Origin: Acidobacteriaceae bacterium | GTDB taxonomy: Bacteria > Acidobacteriota > Terriglobia > Terriglobales > Acidobacteriaceae | DNA length: 64,000 nt | Reading direction: 5' to 3' | NCBI GenBank assembly: GCA_025355505.1 | Contig: JANXZM010000017.1 | Span: forward strand, 1-64,000 | Shown here: positions 24,527 through 32,890 of the stretch, in pieces | How the letters are laid out: each line of letters opens with the position of its first letter | How positions within the stretch are numbered: the first letter of the stretch is position 1 | Made by a program: the position numbers and the translations under genes | The notes under the pieces: generated by a model | The model's database searches: none | The model's input: the letters and a program-made list of their open reading frames with translations, nothing else | What the model was told of the DNA's origin: nothing

Positions 24527-24949
24527 TTTCAATTTCGCAAAGGCTGGAACGCCTCCTTAACCGGCAACTTCAATAAGTCGCTTGGCGTGACGGCGGATTT
24601 CGGCGGCGCCTACAAGACGGTCAACGTTGGGGGCGTCAACGTGTCTACTAAGCTTTACACCTATACCGGCGGTCCTGTTGTGAATCTGAATTCTGGGGGC
24701 AAGGTAAACCCATTTGTCCACGCACTGTTCGGAGGGGCCCATGCGAGCGGGTCGGCATCGTTTGGCGGGTCGTCCGGGTGGGCCTCCATTAACGGGTTCA
24801 CCATGATGTTCGGTGGCGGCGTAGATGCCAAAGTCAACAGCGCCATCGCGGTTCGTGTCATTCAAGCGGACTGGGCTTACTTTCGTTTTAATGGAGCCAG
24901 CGACAGCCACAACGTGAGAATCTCAACCGGTATCGTGTTCCGCTTCTAG
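24527..24949 (+). pseudogene. 5'-truncated outer-membrane beta-barrel gene
   Basis: The frame reads F-Q-F-R-K-G-W-N-A-S-L-T-G-N-F from just after a TGA at 24524, then alternating strands such as LGVTADFGGAYKTVNVGG, VNPFVHALFGGAHASGS and RISTGIVFRF at the end. The terminal aromatic residue is the usual C-terminal signal of outer-membrane barrels. Homologues of this type are about 180-220 residues with a signal peptide; here the signal and first strands are missing. A GTG at 24587 could give a 120-residue fragment, but that would not be exported. I treat it as a decayed porin-like gene. Confidence 0.6.
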
Positions 24950-25002
24950 GTTTGCAGTAAGTGACTGAGGCTGTTTGAAGCCGTCGTGCTCAAGCAGCCT
25001 TT

Positions 25003-25539
25003 TTACTGGGGCTCTTCCGGATCTTCGATTGAAATCGGCGAGCCCTGCTTCTTGTGCTTCGTTTTTTTGGCTTTGGGATGGCTGAACTTCCCGGGGCTGT
25101 AGCGGCCATGGCGCTCGACGTCATAGTCCGTGGGTACCGGAGGAACCACGAGGAAAGCGCCTTCGCCCAGTTGTTGGGTGTGGCGCAAGATGATCTGCGC
25201 GCGTCCGTTGTAGTCCTGGATCGTACCCTTGATTTCAATCTGTTGGCCTTCGAGCTGGCGAAGGTCGCCAACTTTTCTGAGGTCGTCCGGAAATACGATC
25301 ACGGTGAAGGGACACGCCTTTGAATCTTTGCAGAAGTTGAGGAAGGTGACGCCGTTGCTGCCATCTTCCACGAGCAGCACGGTTCCGCTGACGCACTGGG
25401 TCGCGCCGACATGCTTGCTGGCTTCGGCGAATGAGACGCAGTCGTGCTTGGAAGGATTGCTCGCGGAGCAAACCCCGCTCATTGTAATCACGGCAGCAAG
25501 AACGGTCCCGAGCAAAAAAGTCAGAGTAAGGAAACGCAT
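25003..25539 (-). CDS. Small exported OB-fold-like protein
   Basis: A 178-residue protein with a signal peptide (MRFLTLTFLLGTVLAAVITM). The core reads ATQCVSGTVLLVEDGSNGVTFLNFC, then FTVIVFPDDLRKVG, LEGQQIEIKGTIQDYNGRAQIILRH. That is the order of strands in OB-fold domains found beside secreted nucleases and in YhcR-like proteins (V-x-G-x-V...T-F-L-N-F...F-x-V-I-x-F...G-x-I-x-x-Y-x-G-R-x-x-I). The C-terminus is Lys/His/Pro-rich. The ATG at 25539 gives the signal peptide; the longer frame from 25632 does not. A nucleic-acid-related periplasmic role is possible but not shown. Confidence 0.65.
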   Translation of the reverse strand: MRFLTLTFLLGTVLAAVITMSGVCSASNPSKHDCVSFAEASKHVGATQCVSGTVLLVEDGSNGVTFLNFCKDSKACPFTVIVFPDDLRKVGDLRQLEGQQIEIKGTIQDYNGRAQIILRHTQQLGEGAFLVVPPVPTDYDVERHGRYSPGKFSHPKAKKTKHKKQGSPISIEDPEEPQ

Positions 25540-25700
25540 GAGGGCTGAGGCGCAAAGAAGTGCGTCCTCAGTTTTATTGTAGGCGTGGAGAAGAGATCCC
25601 AAGCGAAGCGACACGAAAAGTTTCGCGGCCACTTCCCGAAAAGGGAACTTGCGGCACCGGGATCCCCAGCACGCCTGGTTTTGGCGTGATGGGGTGGAGC

Positions 25701-25719
25701 GCCGAGGCCGGGCCTCGGC
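25701..25719. repeat. Perfect GC palindrome
   Basis: GCCGAGGCC (25701-25709), one base, GGCCTCGGC (25711-25719) form a perfect nine-base-pair inverted repeat in the gap between the secreted OB-fold gene and the anti-sigma-antagonist gene. It resembles other GC palindromes in the window but is not the same unit as family A. Confidence 0.6.
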
Positions 25720-25758
25720 CTGCCATAGTTCTGGCGGCTACAAGCACCGCGCGTGCTG

Positions 25759-26106
25759 CTACTTGCTGAAAGACTTCACCGCTTCTACCTCTTCGTCCTT
25801 CACATCGAAGACGGTGTAGAGCTTGGTGATCTGGAGCAGGTCGTGCACTTTCTTGGTGAGGTTGAGCAGTTTAAGTTCTCCGCCCTGGTTTTTGGAAGTG
25901 GTGAAGGCGCTGACCAGCTCGCCGATACCTGAGCTGTCGATATAGTTCACGTCGCCGAGGTTCAACAGGATCTTTTTCTGTCCCTTGGAAAGCAGGTCGC
26001 GCACCGTTTCACGCAGAACTATGCTGCCTTCGCCGAGGGTGATTCGGCCGCTAAGATCGACAATCGTGACGCCATCCACCTGACGAGTACTGGACTTCAT
26101 GCTCAC
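25759..26106 (-). CDS. STAS-domain anti-sigma factor antagonist (RsbV/SpoIIAA-like)
   Basis: A 115-residue STAS protein: [22 protein letters not shown], then [22 protein letters not shown]. The first Ser of DSSGIG (near residue 58) is the usual phosphorylation site. It overlaps the kinase gene by four bases (ATGA), so this is a classic partner-switch pair. The partner would free or hold a sigma factor not encoded here. Confidence 0.92.
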   Translation of the reverse strand: MSMKSSTRQVDGVTIVDLSGRITLGEGSIVLRETVRDLLSKGQKKILLNLGDVNYIDSSGIGELVSAFTTSKNQGGELKLLNLTKKVHDLLQITKLYTVFDVKDEEVEAVKSFSK

Positions 26107-26609
26107 TGGGGAGCCTCCTTGGAGTCCGCGGGGTTACCGTGGACATGCTTGACCATTCTAAGTTCGGTGCCCGTTTGGGATGGGTGGATTTCCACCACAT
26201 CCATGAACGAGCGTATCAGGAAAATGCCTCGCCCCGATGTTTTCATCAGGTTGTCCGGCGCCAATGGATCTGGAATCTTGCTGGCGTCAAGCCCTTTGCC
26301 CTGATCGCGGATGCTGATGACAAGGTCGTGGGCGGTACGTTCAAACGCAAGTGTGACTTTCTTGCTCGGGTCGTAGGCATTGCCATGCAAAACCGCGTTA
26401 ACGGCGGCTTCTCGCACCGCCATGGAGATCTTCATGATCTCCTCGTCGTCAAAGCCAGCTTCCGCGGCCATGCGGCCAGCTGTTTCTTCGGCGTTGTTCA
26501 CCGTCTCCAGCGTCGAATCGAGCGTATAGGAGACGCGGTCTACGGACATAGAGCGAACGGTTCCCTGAGTAGGCCTTCGCCTCGCTAGCGACGTTGACGC
26601 CGGACTCAT
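26103..26609 (-). CDS. Anti-sigma factor serine kinase (RsbW-like ATPase)
   Basis: An HATPase_c_2 protein. The N-box is [18 protein letters not shown], the G1 box is [16 protein letters not shown] and the G2 box is [13 protein letters not shown], so nucleotide binding looks intact. I chose the ATG at 26609 (MSPAST, 168 residues); an ATG at 26549 ([12 protein letters not shown], 148 residues) fits the domain start better, and a longer frame to 26738 would overlap trpF. It phosphorylates the antagonist encoded just downstream. Confidence 0.87.
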   Translation of the reverse strand: MSPASTSLARRRPTQGTVRSMSVDRVSYTLDSTLETVNNAEETAGRMAAEAGFDDEEIMKISMAVREAAVNAVLHGNAYDPSKKVTLAFERTAHDLVISIRDQGKGLDASKIPDPLAPDNLMKTSGRGIFLIRSFMDVVEIHPSQTGTELRMVKHVHGNPADSKEAPQ

Positions 26610-26721
26610 CGTGCTGGTCCGAATGCGGTTGACGGGCGAATTGAGAGTTTGCCTGTAGGTCTCGGAAAAGTCAACGTGATACCCGAGGTTGTCCTTCCAG
26701 CCCAGACAAAGCGGCCACATT

Positions 26722-27396
26722 TCATAGTGCACTTGCACTGCGCACGGCTGCGAAGAATCGCTTTAGCTTGGTCGCATCCAGCTTGCCATCGATTCGCACG
26801 CCCGAACACAGATCGAGCCCGTACGGGCCCACCCCTTCCATTGCCTCGCCTACGTTCTCCGGCGTGAGTCCTCCAGCCAGAAACAACGGGATGTCGATGC
26901 GTTCCCGGATTGCGCGACTGACGTCCCAATCGTGAGTTCTGCCCGTGCCGCCCAATTCCTTGACCGTGAGTTTCTGGTTGCCGGAGTCGAGCAGGATCGC
27001 GTCCACATGCGGCGCCACCCGCGCGGCCTCCTCTACGGACTCGGGACCTGCCACGTGGACGACCTGAACCACCGAAATGCCAGGCAAAGCATCCTTCAGA
27101 TCGCGATGTGTGCCGCTGGTGAGATGGTCGCAGATCTGGATGGTGTTGGTCCGGCAGAAGCGCTGTTGCCGGATGATGTCGGCAACTCTTTGCCGCGAAG
27201 TCAGCAGAAATGTTCCGATCGCAGGTGGAACGGTCGCGGCAATCTCCGCGATAAGCGCATCGCTGATGACGCCCGGCCCACTCGGCATGTTTGAAACCAG
27301 GCCCAGCGCGGATGCGCCACACTGGATGGCCAGAGCCGCTTCGTCAATACTGCCGATGCAGCAAATTTTTACTCGTGGTGTAAGCGTTGGTTTCAT
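26722..27396 (-). CDS. TrpF-like phosphoribosylanthranilate isomerase-family protein
   Basis: A 224-residue (beta-alpha)8 protein of the TrpF family. The N-terminal catalytic Cys is in RVKICCIGSIDEAAL (normally V-K-I-C-G), the catalytic Asp is in AILLDSG, and the phosphate-binding loops are PLFLAGGLTPENV and GLDLCSGV. The G-to-C change after the catalytic Cys and LVSNMPSGPGVI in place of the usual F-x-x-x-S-x-R-x-V are departures from ordinary TrpF. No other tryptophan gene is present. It follows the aldehyde dehydrogenase by about 100 bases. It may be true TrpF placed away from trp genes, or a paralogue acting on another sugar-phosphate adduct. Confidence 0.75.
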   Translation of the reverse strand: MKPTLTPRVKICCIGSIDEAALAIQCGASALGLVSNMPSGPGVISDALIAEIAATVPPAIGTFLLTSRQRVADIIRQQRFCRTNTIQICDHLTSGTHRDLKDALPGISVVQVVHVAGPESVEEAARVAPHVDAILLDSGNQKLTVKELGGTGRTHDWDVSRAIRERIDIPLFLAGGLTPENVGEAMEGVGPYGLDLCSGVRIDGKLDATKLKRFFAAVRSASAL

Positions 27397-27497
27397 GGGA
27401 TTTTCCCCGTGATCCTCTGTGTCCCCCGTGGTAAAAGCCTTTTGAAACTACAGGGGACACAGAGGTACGCAGGGTAGAACAACGAGTTGTCAGAATC

Positions 27498-29909
27498 CTA
27501 CTCGCCGTAAGGAACCCAGATGTTCTTCACCTGGATCGCGTGTTCAAGAAACCAGCGGCCCTCGGCCAGTTTCGGGTTGAACCAGTCGATGGAGCGGCCT
27601 TCGTTTGTCCAAACCTGCTTCAGATTGCCCACCGACATTGCCTTGGCGGCCGCCGCGCTGGCCTCATCGCCGAAGCACCAGATGGCATCGACGTCGTCGT
27701 GTTCGGCGAGTGTCTTCAGAAGCTGCGACGTATATCCGGTCACAATATTCAATGCGCCGCCGGGCAGATCGCTGGTATCGAAAAGCTGGTAGAGATCGCC
27801 GGTAATCAAAGGATAGGCTTCTGAAGGAACGGCAATGACCGTGTTTCCCATGGCGAGAGCGGGCATCACGAGTGAAAGAAAACCGAGCAGCGGCGCCTCC
27901 CGCGGGCAGATGAGGCCCATCGTCCCAATCGCCTCGTTCATTGCAATCGCAACATTCCGGAACGGAGGAATGTGCACTGCGCCGTCAAACTTATCGGCCC
28001 ACGCCGCATACGAGAAGATGCGTTCGATACCGAGATTCACTTCCGCGGCAGCCTGCTTTTCGCCTACAACGGCGGAGAGGCGATGCGCAATTTCGTCGCG
28101 CCGTTGTGAAAGATTCTCCGCGCTGTAGTAAAGAACCTGGGCGCGATTGTGCGCGGTAGCCTTTGTCCACGATGCGGCCTTGCGCGCAGCCTCGACTGCG
28201 TTGCGTATGTCTTTGCGATTGCCGAGCGGAGCTTCACCCAGCAATCGTCCGTCGGCCGCACGCACTTGCATGCTGTAGCCGGAGTCCGGACGCGCCTGCT
28301 TGCCGCCGATGTAGAGCTTGACGGTTCGATCGATGGCAGGAGTATCGATGGCTGGAGTGTGGGCAGGAGTGCTGGAGTCTTCTTCCGATTCCGCCCCGAT
28401 TGGCGCGGCTGTTTTCTGTGCTGGAAGTGCCGGGGCACTCTTGAACCATGGCGGCTCCAAATATTCGAGCAGGCCTTCTCGTCCACCTTCGCGTCCGTAA
28501 CCGCTCTCGCGGTAGCCGCCAAAGCCGCAGGAAGCGTCGAACAAATTCGTGCAGTTTACCCAGACCACTCCCGCTTTAAGTTGCGCCGCAACATGCAAGG
28601 CGACGTTGATGCTCTCGCTCCAGACACAGGCCGCCAAACCGTAAACCGTGTTGTTGGCCAGTTCCACGGCTTCGGCAGGCGTGCGGAAGGTCATCGCCGC
28701 GAGTACCGGTCCGAAGATTTCCTGCTGCGCAACAATCGAGGTCGGATGCACATTGCTCAGAAGCGTCGGGGGATAGTAGAACCCGCGCGCCGGCAAAGTA
28801 ACCTGCGGCTGCCAGCAGGTCGCGCCGTCGGCAACGCCCTGATCCACCAGTTTGCGGATGCGATCAAGTTGCACTTGTGCGACGATCGCTCCGATGTCGA
28901 TGGCTTTGTCGAGCGGAGCGCCGATTCGCAAAGTGCTCATGCGGTCCTGAATTTTTGCAATCAAGACTTCGGCGATGCTCTCCTGCATCAGCAGACGCGA
29001 GCCCGCGCAACATACCTGCCCCTGATTGAACCAGATTCCGTCCACCAGGCCTTCCACCGTGCTATCGAGGTCGGCGTCTTCAAAGACGATGAATGGAGAC
29101 TTGCCGCCGAGCTCAAGCGAAAGGCGCTTGTGGCTGGTCGCCGTAGCTGCGCGAATCGCGCGTCCGACCTCGGTCGATCCGGTGAACGCGATCTTGTCCA
29201 CGTCCGGATGCTTGACCAGCGCCTCGCCGGTCGCACCGTCTCCAGTGACGATGTTGACCACACCGGCGGGCAAGCCAGCTTCCTGGCAAATTTCCGCGAA
29301 GGCCAGCGCGGTCAGTGAAGTAAATTCAGCGGGCTTCAACACGACCGTGTTTCCTGTCGCCAGCGCAGGCGCAATTTTCCACGCAAGCATCAGCAGCGGG
29401 AAGTTCCACGGGATGATTTGGCCGACAACTCCGCAGGCCACGTACTCGGGAAATTCCTGCTCCAGAAGTTGCGCCCAACCCGCATGGTGATAGAAATGTC
29501 GCGCGACCAACGGAATGTCGATGTCGCGACTTTCGCGGATGGGCTTGCCATTGTCCATCGTCTCCAGAACCGATAGCAGGCGGGAATGCTTCTGCACCAG
29601 CCGTGCGATGGCATACAGGTAGCGTGCGCGGGAATGCGGAGTGAGCGCTTGCCATCCAGAAGACGCCGCCCGCGCGGCCTTGACCGCGGCGTCAACGTCC
29701 GCCGCCGACCCTTGCGCAACCGATGCGAGCTTCTCCCCGTTCGAAGGATCCACGGTGTCGAAGTACTCTCCCGCCGCGGGCGCCTGCCATGCGCCGTCGA
29801 TAAAATGTTGAAGGCGGTGGCCATGACGCCCCAGCCAGGCCAGCGCTTCTTTCGAATCTTCTGGAGCGGGCCCGTATTCCATACTCACAAACTTTTCGGC
29901 AATGCTCAT
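27498..29909 (-). CDS. Two-domain aldehyde dehydrogenase (ALDH16 type)
   Basis: An 803-residue fusion of two ALDH modules. The first (to about residue 500) is complete: FTGSTEVGRAI, the Glu in LELGGKSPFIV, the nucleophilic Cys in NQGQVCCAGSRLL, and EIFGPVLA. After a Pro/Ala/Glu linker (about 500-535) a second module repeats the N-terminal fold (YIGGKQARPDSGYSMQV, GTMGLICPREAPLLGF, GGALNIVTGYTSQLLKTLAEHD) but ends without Glu/Cys catalytic motifs. That is the architecture of ALDH16, whose second domain is non-catalytic. It lies in a series with deoC; DeoC releases acetaldehyde, a sensible substrate. The assignment to ALDH16 is from architecture, the substrate from context. Confidence 0.88.
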   Translation of the reverse strand: MSIAEKFVSMEYGPAPEDSKEALAWLGRHGHRLQHFIDGAWQAPAAGEYFDTVDPSNGEKLASVAQGSAADVDAAVKAARAASSGWQALTPHSRARYLYAIARLVQKHSRLLSVLETMDNGKPIRESRDIDIPLVARHFYHHAGWAQLLEQEFPEYVACGVVGQIIPWNFPLLMLAWKIAPALATGNTVVLKPAEFTSLTALAFAEICQEAGLPAGVVNIVTGDGATGEALVKHPDVDKIAFTGSTEVGRAIRAATATSHKRLSLELGGKSPFIVFEDADLDSTVEGLVDGIWFNQGQVCCAGSRLLMQESIAEVLIAKIQDRMSTLRIGAPLDKAIDIGAIVAQVQLDRIRKLVDQGVADGATCWQPQVTLPARGFYYPPTLLSNVHPTSIVAQQEIFGPVLAAMTFRTPAEAVELANNTVYGLAACVWSESINVALHVAAQLKAGVVWVNCTNLFDASCGFGGYRESGYGREGGREGLLEYLEPPWFKSAPALPAQKTAAPIGAESEEDSSTPAHTPAIDTPAIDRTVKLYIGGKQARPDSGYSMQVRAADGRLLGEAPLGNRKDIRNAVEAARKAASWTKATAHNRAQVLYYSAENLSQRRDEIAHRLSAVVGEKQAAAEVNLGIERIFSYAAWADKFDGAVHIPPFRNVAIAMNEAIGTMGLICPREAPLLGFLSLVMPALAMGNTVIAVPSEAYPLITGDLYQLFDTSDLPGGALNIVTGYTSQLLKTLAEHDDVDAIWCFGDEASAAAAKAMSVGNLKQVWTNEGRSIDWFNPKLAEGRWFLEHAIQVKNIWVPYGE

Positions 29910-29988
29910 TTGGTGTTTTGCTCGATTCCTTCTTCAGATTCTGTTGAGACACCCGGCAGTCCTAAGTTTGGGCCGGCCGCGTGTCGGG

Positions 29989-30291
29989 TCAAACCTCGCG
30001 ACTGTCGAACAAAAGCACGTGCGCAGTTTCGAAGGTTTGCGCGTCCGCCGCTACGGCTTGCCCCTCCGCGCTCGCGAAGGCCTTTTGGATTGCCGTCATA
30101 TCGTCGAAGTGCAACAACGCGACCATATGAAAGCCGGACGGCCCGGACGGTGTCACAACCGGACTTTGGCTGACCTCATACTTCCTAAGACCGGGGATTT
30201 TCTTTGCGAGTGGAACGTGCGTGCCGAAGTAATGTTTGTCAAAAGCGGCTGCATCCTTCGGAATCTTGTAGATCACCACCAGTCGAGCCAT
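29989..30291 (-). CDS. EthD-family dimeric alpha-beta barrel protein
   Basis: A 100-residue protein: MARLVVIYKIPKDAAAFDKH, then HVPLAKKIPGLRKYEVSQ and FHMVALLHFDDMTAIQKAF, ending near FDSREV. That is the EthD/dimeric alpha-beta barrel pattern, with the conserved H-V-P-L-A-K-K-I-P-G-L element. Relatives assist or carry out monooxygenase or lactone chemistry, and many have no known reaction. It sits between deoC and the aldehyde dehydrogenase with gaps of about 80-90 bases. Confidence 0.8.
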   Translation of the reverse strand: MARLVVIYKIPKDAAAFDKHYFGTHVPLAKKIPGLRKYEVSQSPVVTPSGPSGFHMVALLHFDDMTAIQKAFASAEGQAVAADAQTFETAHVLLFDSREV

Positions 30292-30378
30292 TGCATTTCT
30301 CCCATCTTGAAGTTCTTTTCCGCTAATTCTCCAGCGGCGATTGCAGGTTGTCGAGCTGCTCGGAATGTCCGTTCGGGC

Positions 30379-31452
30379 TCACGCCATCGGATGCCGATAT
30401 TCGGCTGAATAACGTCCGGTCGCATGATGCTCCAGTTGGCGCTCGATGTCGCCCAGCAAGCCGCTGGCTCCGAAACGGAACATTTCCGCCCGCAGCCACG
30501 AGGGGCCAAGCTCCTCTTTGATCATCGCCAGCCAATCGATCGACTGCTTCGCCGTACGGATGCCGCCTGCCGGCTTGAAGCCTACCGCCATTCCCGTTTG
30601 CTGTGCATATTCGCGGATGGCGCGACTCATCACCAAGCCGACCGGCAAGGTCGCGTTGGTCGGCTCTTTACCCGTCGAAGTCTTAATAAAGTCAGCGCCC
30701 GCCATCATGGCGACCACGCTCGCACGCCCCACGTTGCGCAGCGTCAGCAGATCCCCGGTTCCAAGGATCACTTTCATGTGCGCCGATCCACAGGCTTGCT
30801 TGAAAGCTGCCACCTCGTCGTAGAGCGCCTGCCAGCGTCCGCCGAAAACATGCGATCGAGTAATGACCACGTCGATCTCATGCGCGCCCGCCTCCACCGA
30901 TCGCCGAATCTCCGCCACACGCTCCGCCAGCGGCGATAGGCCCGCGGGGAAGCCGGTGGACACGGCAGCGACATGTACCCCGCTGCCTTCGAGCGCGTGC
31001 AGAGCGGTTTCCACAAACGTGTGGTACACGCAGATGGCAGCGACCTTAATTTGCAGATCTTCAATCCCCAGCTTCTGTTCCAATTCTTGCTGGATGGGGT
31101 GCCGACCCTTCGCGCACAAACGGCGGACGCGCTCGTCGGTGTCATCGCCGGAAAGAGTGGTCAGATCCATGCAGGTAATCGAGCGCAGAAGCCACGCTGC
31201 CTGCCATTCTTTTTTTACCGTTCGTCGTGCGACATGGGATTGAGCGCGCCGTTCGACCGCGCTGGTGTTGACCCGCACTTCCCGAACCCAATCGAGGTTG
31301 AGAGGGATGCCGGTATTGGGCAGCAGAGGGCGTCCGGCGAGGATTGCAATCACACTTCCGCTGTGCGACTCGCGGCGCACGTCCTCTCGACCGTTCGGGT
31401 CGTGAGAAACACGGTGTCCGACATTCCGAAACTCGTTGTGTTCGACTGGCAT
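30379..31452 (-). CDS. deoC: Deoxyribose-phosphate aldolase
   Basis: A 357-residue class I aldolase that splits 2-deoxyribose 5-phosphate into glyceraldehyde 3-phosphate and acetaldehyde. The Schiff-base Lys is in ADFIKTSTGK and the proton-relay Lys in FKPAGGIRTAKQ; EIDVVITRSHVFGGRW matches the substrate loop. It is longer than the roughly 220-250-residue bacterial form, with an N-terminal extension of about 90 residues, closer to the eukaryotic-like group. The ATG at 31452 has GGAG eight bases upstream and is preferred over the GTG at 31464. No phosphopentomutase gene is in the window, so supply of its substrate needs a gene elsewhere. Confidence 0.93.
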   Translation of the reverse strand: MPVEHNEFRNVGHRVSHDPNGREDVRRESHSGSVIAILAGRPLLPNTGIPLNLDWVREVRVNTSAVERRAQSHVARRTVKKEWQAAWLLRSITCMDLTTLSGDDTDERVRRLCAKGRHPIQQELEQKLGIEDLQIKVAAICVYHTFVETALHALEGSGVHVAAVSTGFPAGLSPLAERVAEIRRSVEAGAHEIDVVITRSHVFGGRWQALYDEVAAFKQACGSAHMKVILGTGDLLTLRNVGRASVVAMMAGADFIKTSTGKEPTNATLPVGLVMSRAIREYAQQTGMAVGFKPAGGIRTAKQSIDWLAMIKEELGPSWLRAEMFRFGASGLLGDIERQLEHHATGRYSAEYRHPMA

Positions 31453-31464
31453 TAAGCGCTCCAC

Positions 31465-31771
31465 AAAAAACGCGGGTTTCGTATCAGGGCATCGCTTTAG
31501 CTTTGGCGATACCGCGCAGTTCCGAGATTGGATGCCCCTTCAGGGGCTGGGCATCGAGATCGGAAACTTGTCGCAGCCTGTTCTTTGCCGTGCAATTGTA
31601 CGGCAGACGCGACGAAAGATGCATCAGGGAATGCGCGTATCTGGTTCAACATCACCGCTGGCTTTCCACGGTTCGGCAGGAGTGTGCGTTTCGTCTTGAC
31701 ACCTGGGACTTTGCACCGCTAAGCTACGGCGCGATCCCTACATCCCGCGATTCGCGATCTGGAGGTCAGTT
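31465..31771. promoter_or_regulatory. Divergent intergenic region with promoter of the first nucleoside hydrolase
   Basis: This 307-base gap separates deoC (leftward) from the first nucleoside hydrolase (rightward). A consensus TTGACA lies at 31696-31701, followed after 18 bases by TAAGCT (31720-31725). A perfect GGAGG ribosome-binding site at 31760-31764 precedes a CTG codon at 31772 by seven bases. A TGA at 31697-31699 closes the hydrolase frame upstream, so the start must lie in this interval. I see no small gene or RNA structure of note in 31465-31690. Confidence 0.5.
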
Positions 31772-32848
31772 CTGAACAACCCGGGCCGTTGTTTTCGAGT
31801 CAACCAAAAGTTTTTTATCGCCGCGATTCTCTCCGCATTTTTCGTAATTACGCTGGTAATCCCCGCGTCCAGCGCGACCAAGAAAATCATTATCGACACC
31901 GATCCAGGCACCGACGACGCGATGGCCCTGATGCTGGCGTTGAACTCGCCTGAATTGGATATCCGCGCCATTACCGTCGTACCCGGCAATGTGACCGCCA
32001 AGCAGGGATTGGAGAATGCGCTGCGCATGATGTCGCTGGCCAATCGTTGCGATATCCCCGTCGCGGCTGGAGCCCAGCATCCGCTTTTGCAGAAGTTGAT
32101 CACCGCGGAGATGTGGCACGGTAAAAATGGATTAGCCAATATCGAATTGCCGCCGAGCAAATGCAAAGTGGATTCGCGGTATGGCCCGGACCTGATCATC
32201 GAGATGGTGCACGCGGCTCCGCATGAGATCACGCTGGTCCCGGTGGGCCCGCTCACCAACATCGCGCTCGCCGTAGAGAAGGATCCATCCATCGTTCCGC
32301 TGGTGAAGGAAGTCATCATCATGGGCGGCTCGATCACCGGCGGCAATGTGAACGCTTCCGCCGAAGCGAACATTTATAACGACCCCGAAGCCGCGCAGAT
32401 TGTTTTCCAGGCCGGTTGGCCGCTGACCATGGTTGGCCTCGATGTCGGTGACAAGACGTCGCTTTCCTCGAAGTACCTCGAACAACTCGGACAGACCCAC
32501 GGGCCCATGAACGATTTCATCTACCAGGTGGCGCACTACCTGATTGATCTGTCGGCCAAGTTCGGTACCGACGGCACGCCCATGTATGATCCCCTCGCGG
32601 TCGGCGTGGCCATTGACGCAACGCTTGTGAAAGCGCCACCGATGCACGTGGATGTCGAAACCCGAGGCGAGTTCACGCGCGGCGAGACGGTCGCCAATCG
32701 CCACGGCATGATCGAGCGCAACGTGCTGCACGGCGACCGCTACATTATTGAAGGCCTCGACAAAGTCGAGCCCAATGCGAAGGTCTGCGTCGACGTTGAA
32801 GCAGATCGTTTCCTGCAACTATTTGTTTCGAGAATTCGCGGCAAGTAG
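31772..32848 (+). CDS. Exported nucleoside hydrolase, canonical type (IUNH 1), CTG start
   Basis: Inosine-uridine-type nucleoside hydrolases cleave ribonucleosides to base and ribose with a bound Ca2+. Counting from the CTG at 31772 (358 residues), the signal peptide runs through FFIAAILSAFFVITLVIPASSA and the metal site DTDPGTDD is at residues 42-49. Other conserved parts are VVPGNVTA (Asn of the ribose site), VGPLTNIALA and AEANIYNDPEAA. The usual H-D pair near the C-terminus is Y-D here (MYDPLAV). Starting at the first ATG (31922) would delete the metal site and the export signal, so the CTG with its GGAGG is the only sensible start; no ATG, GTG or TTG exists between it and the upstream stop. 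A sugar transporter gene follows 42 bases later. Confidence 0.82.
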   Translation: MNNPGRCFRVNQKFFIAAILSAFFVITLVIPASSATKKIIIDTDPGTDDAMALMLALNSPELDIRAITVVPGNVTAKQGLENALRMMSLANRCDIPVAAGAQHPLLQKLITAEMWHGKNGLANIELPPSKCKVDSRYGPDLIIEMVHAAPHEITLVPVGPLTNIALAVEKDPSIVPLVKEVIIMGGSITGGNVNASAEANIYNDPEAAQIVFQAGWPLTMVGLDVGDKTSLSSKYLEQLGQTHGPMNDFIYQVAHYLIDLSAKFGTDGTPMYDPLAVGVAIDATLVKAPPMHVDVETRGEFTRGETVANRHGMIERNVLHGDRYIIEGLDKVEPNAKVCVDVEADRFLQLFVSRIRGK

Positions 32849-32890
32849 ACTCGCGCGAGTAACTCAGGACGATCATTTCAAGGAGAAGCG

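Noticed and set aside
28149-29318. A 389-codon plus-strand frame antisense to the aldehyde dehydrogenase
   Set aside because: The minus strand carries both ALDH modules with catalytic motifs; this is a mirror frame.
31922-32848. Starting the first nucleoside hydrolase at its first ATG
   Set aside because: That start would remove the DTDPGTDD metal site and the signal peptide, both clearly encoded upstream in the same frame.
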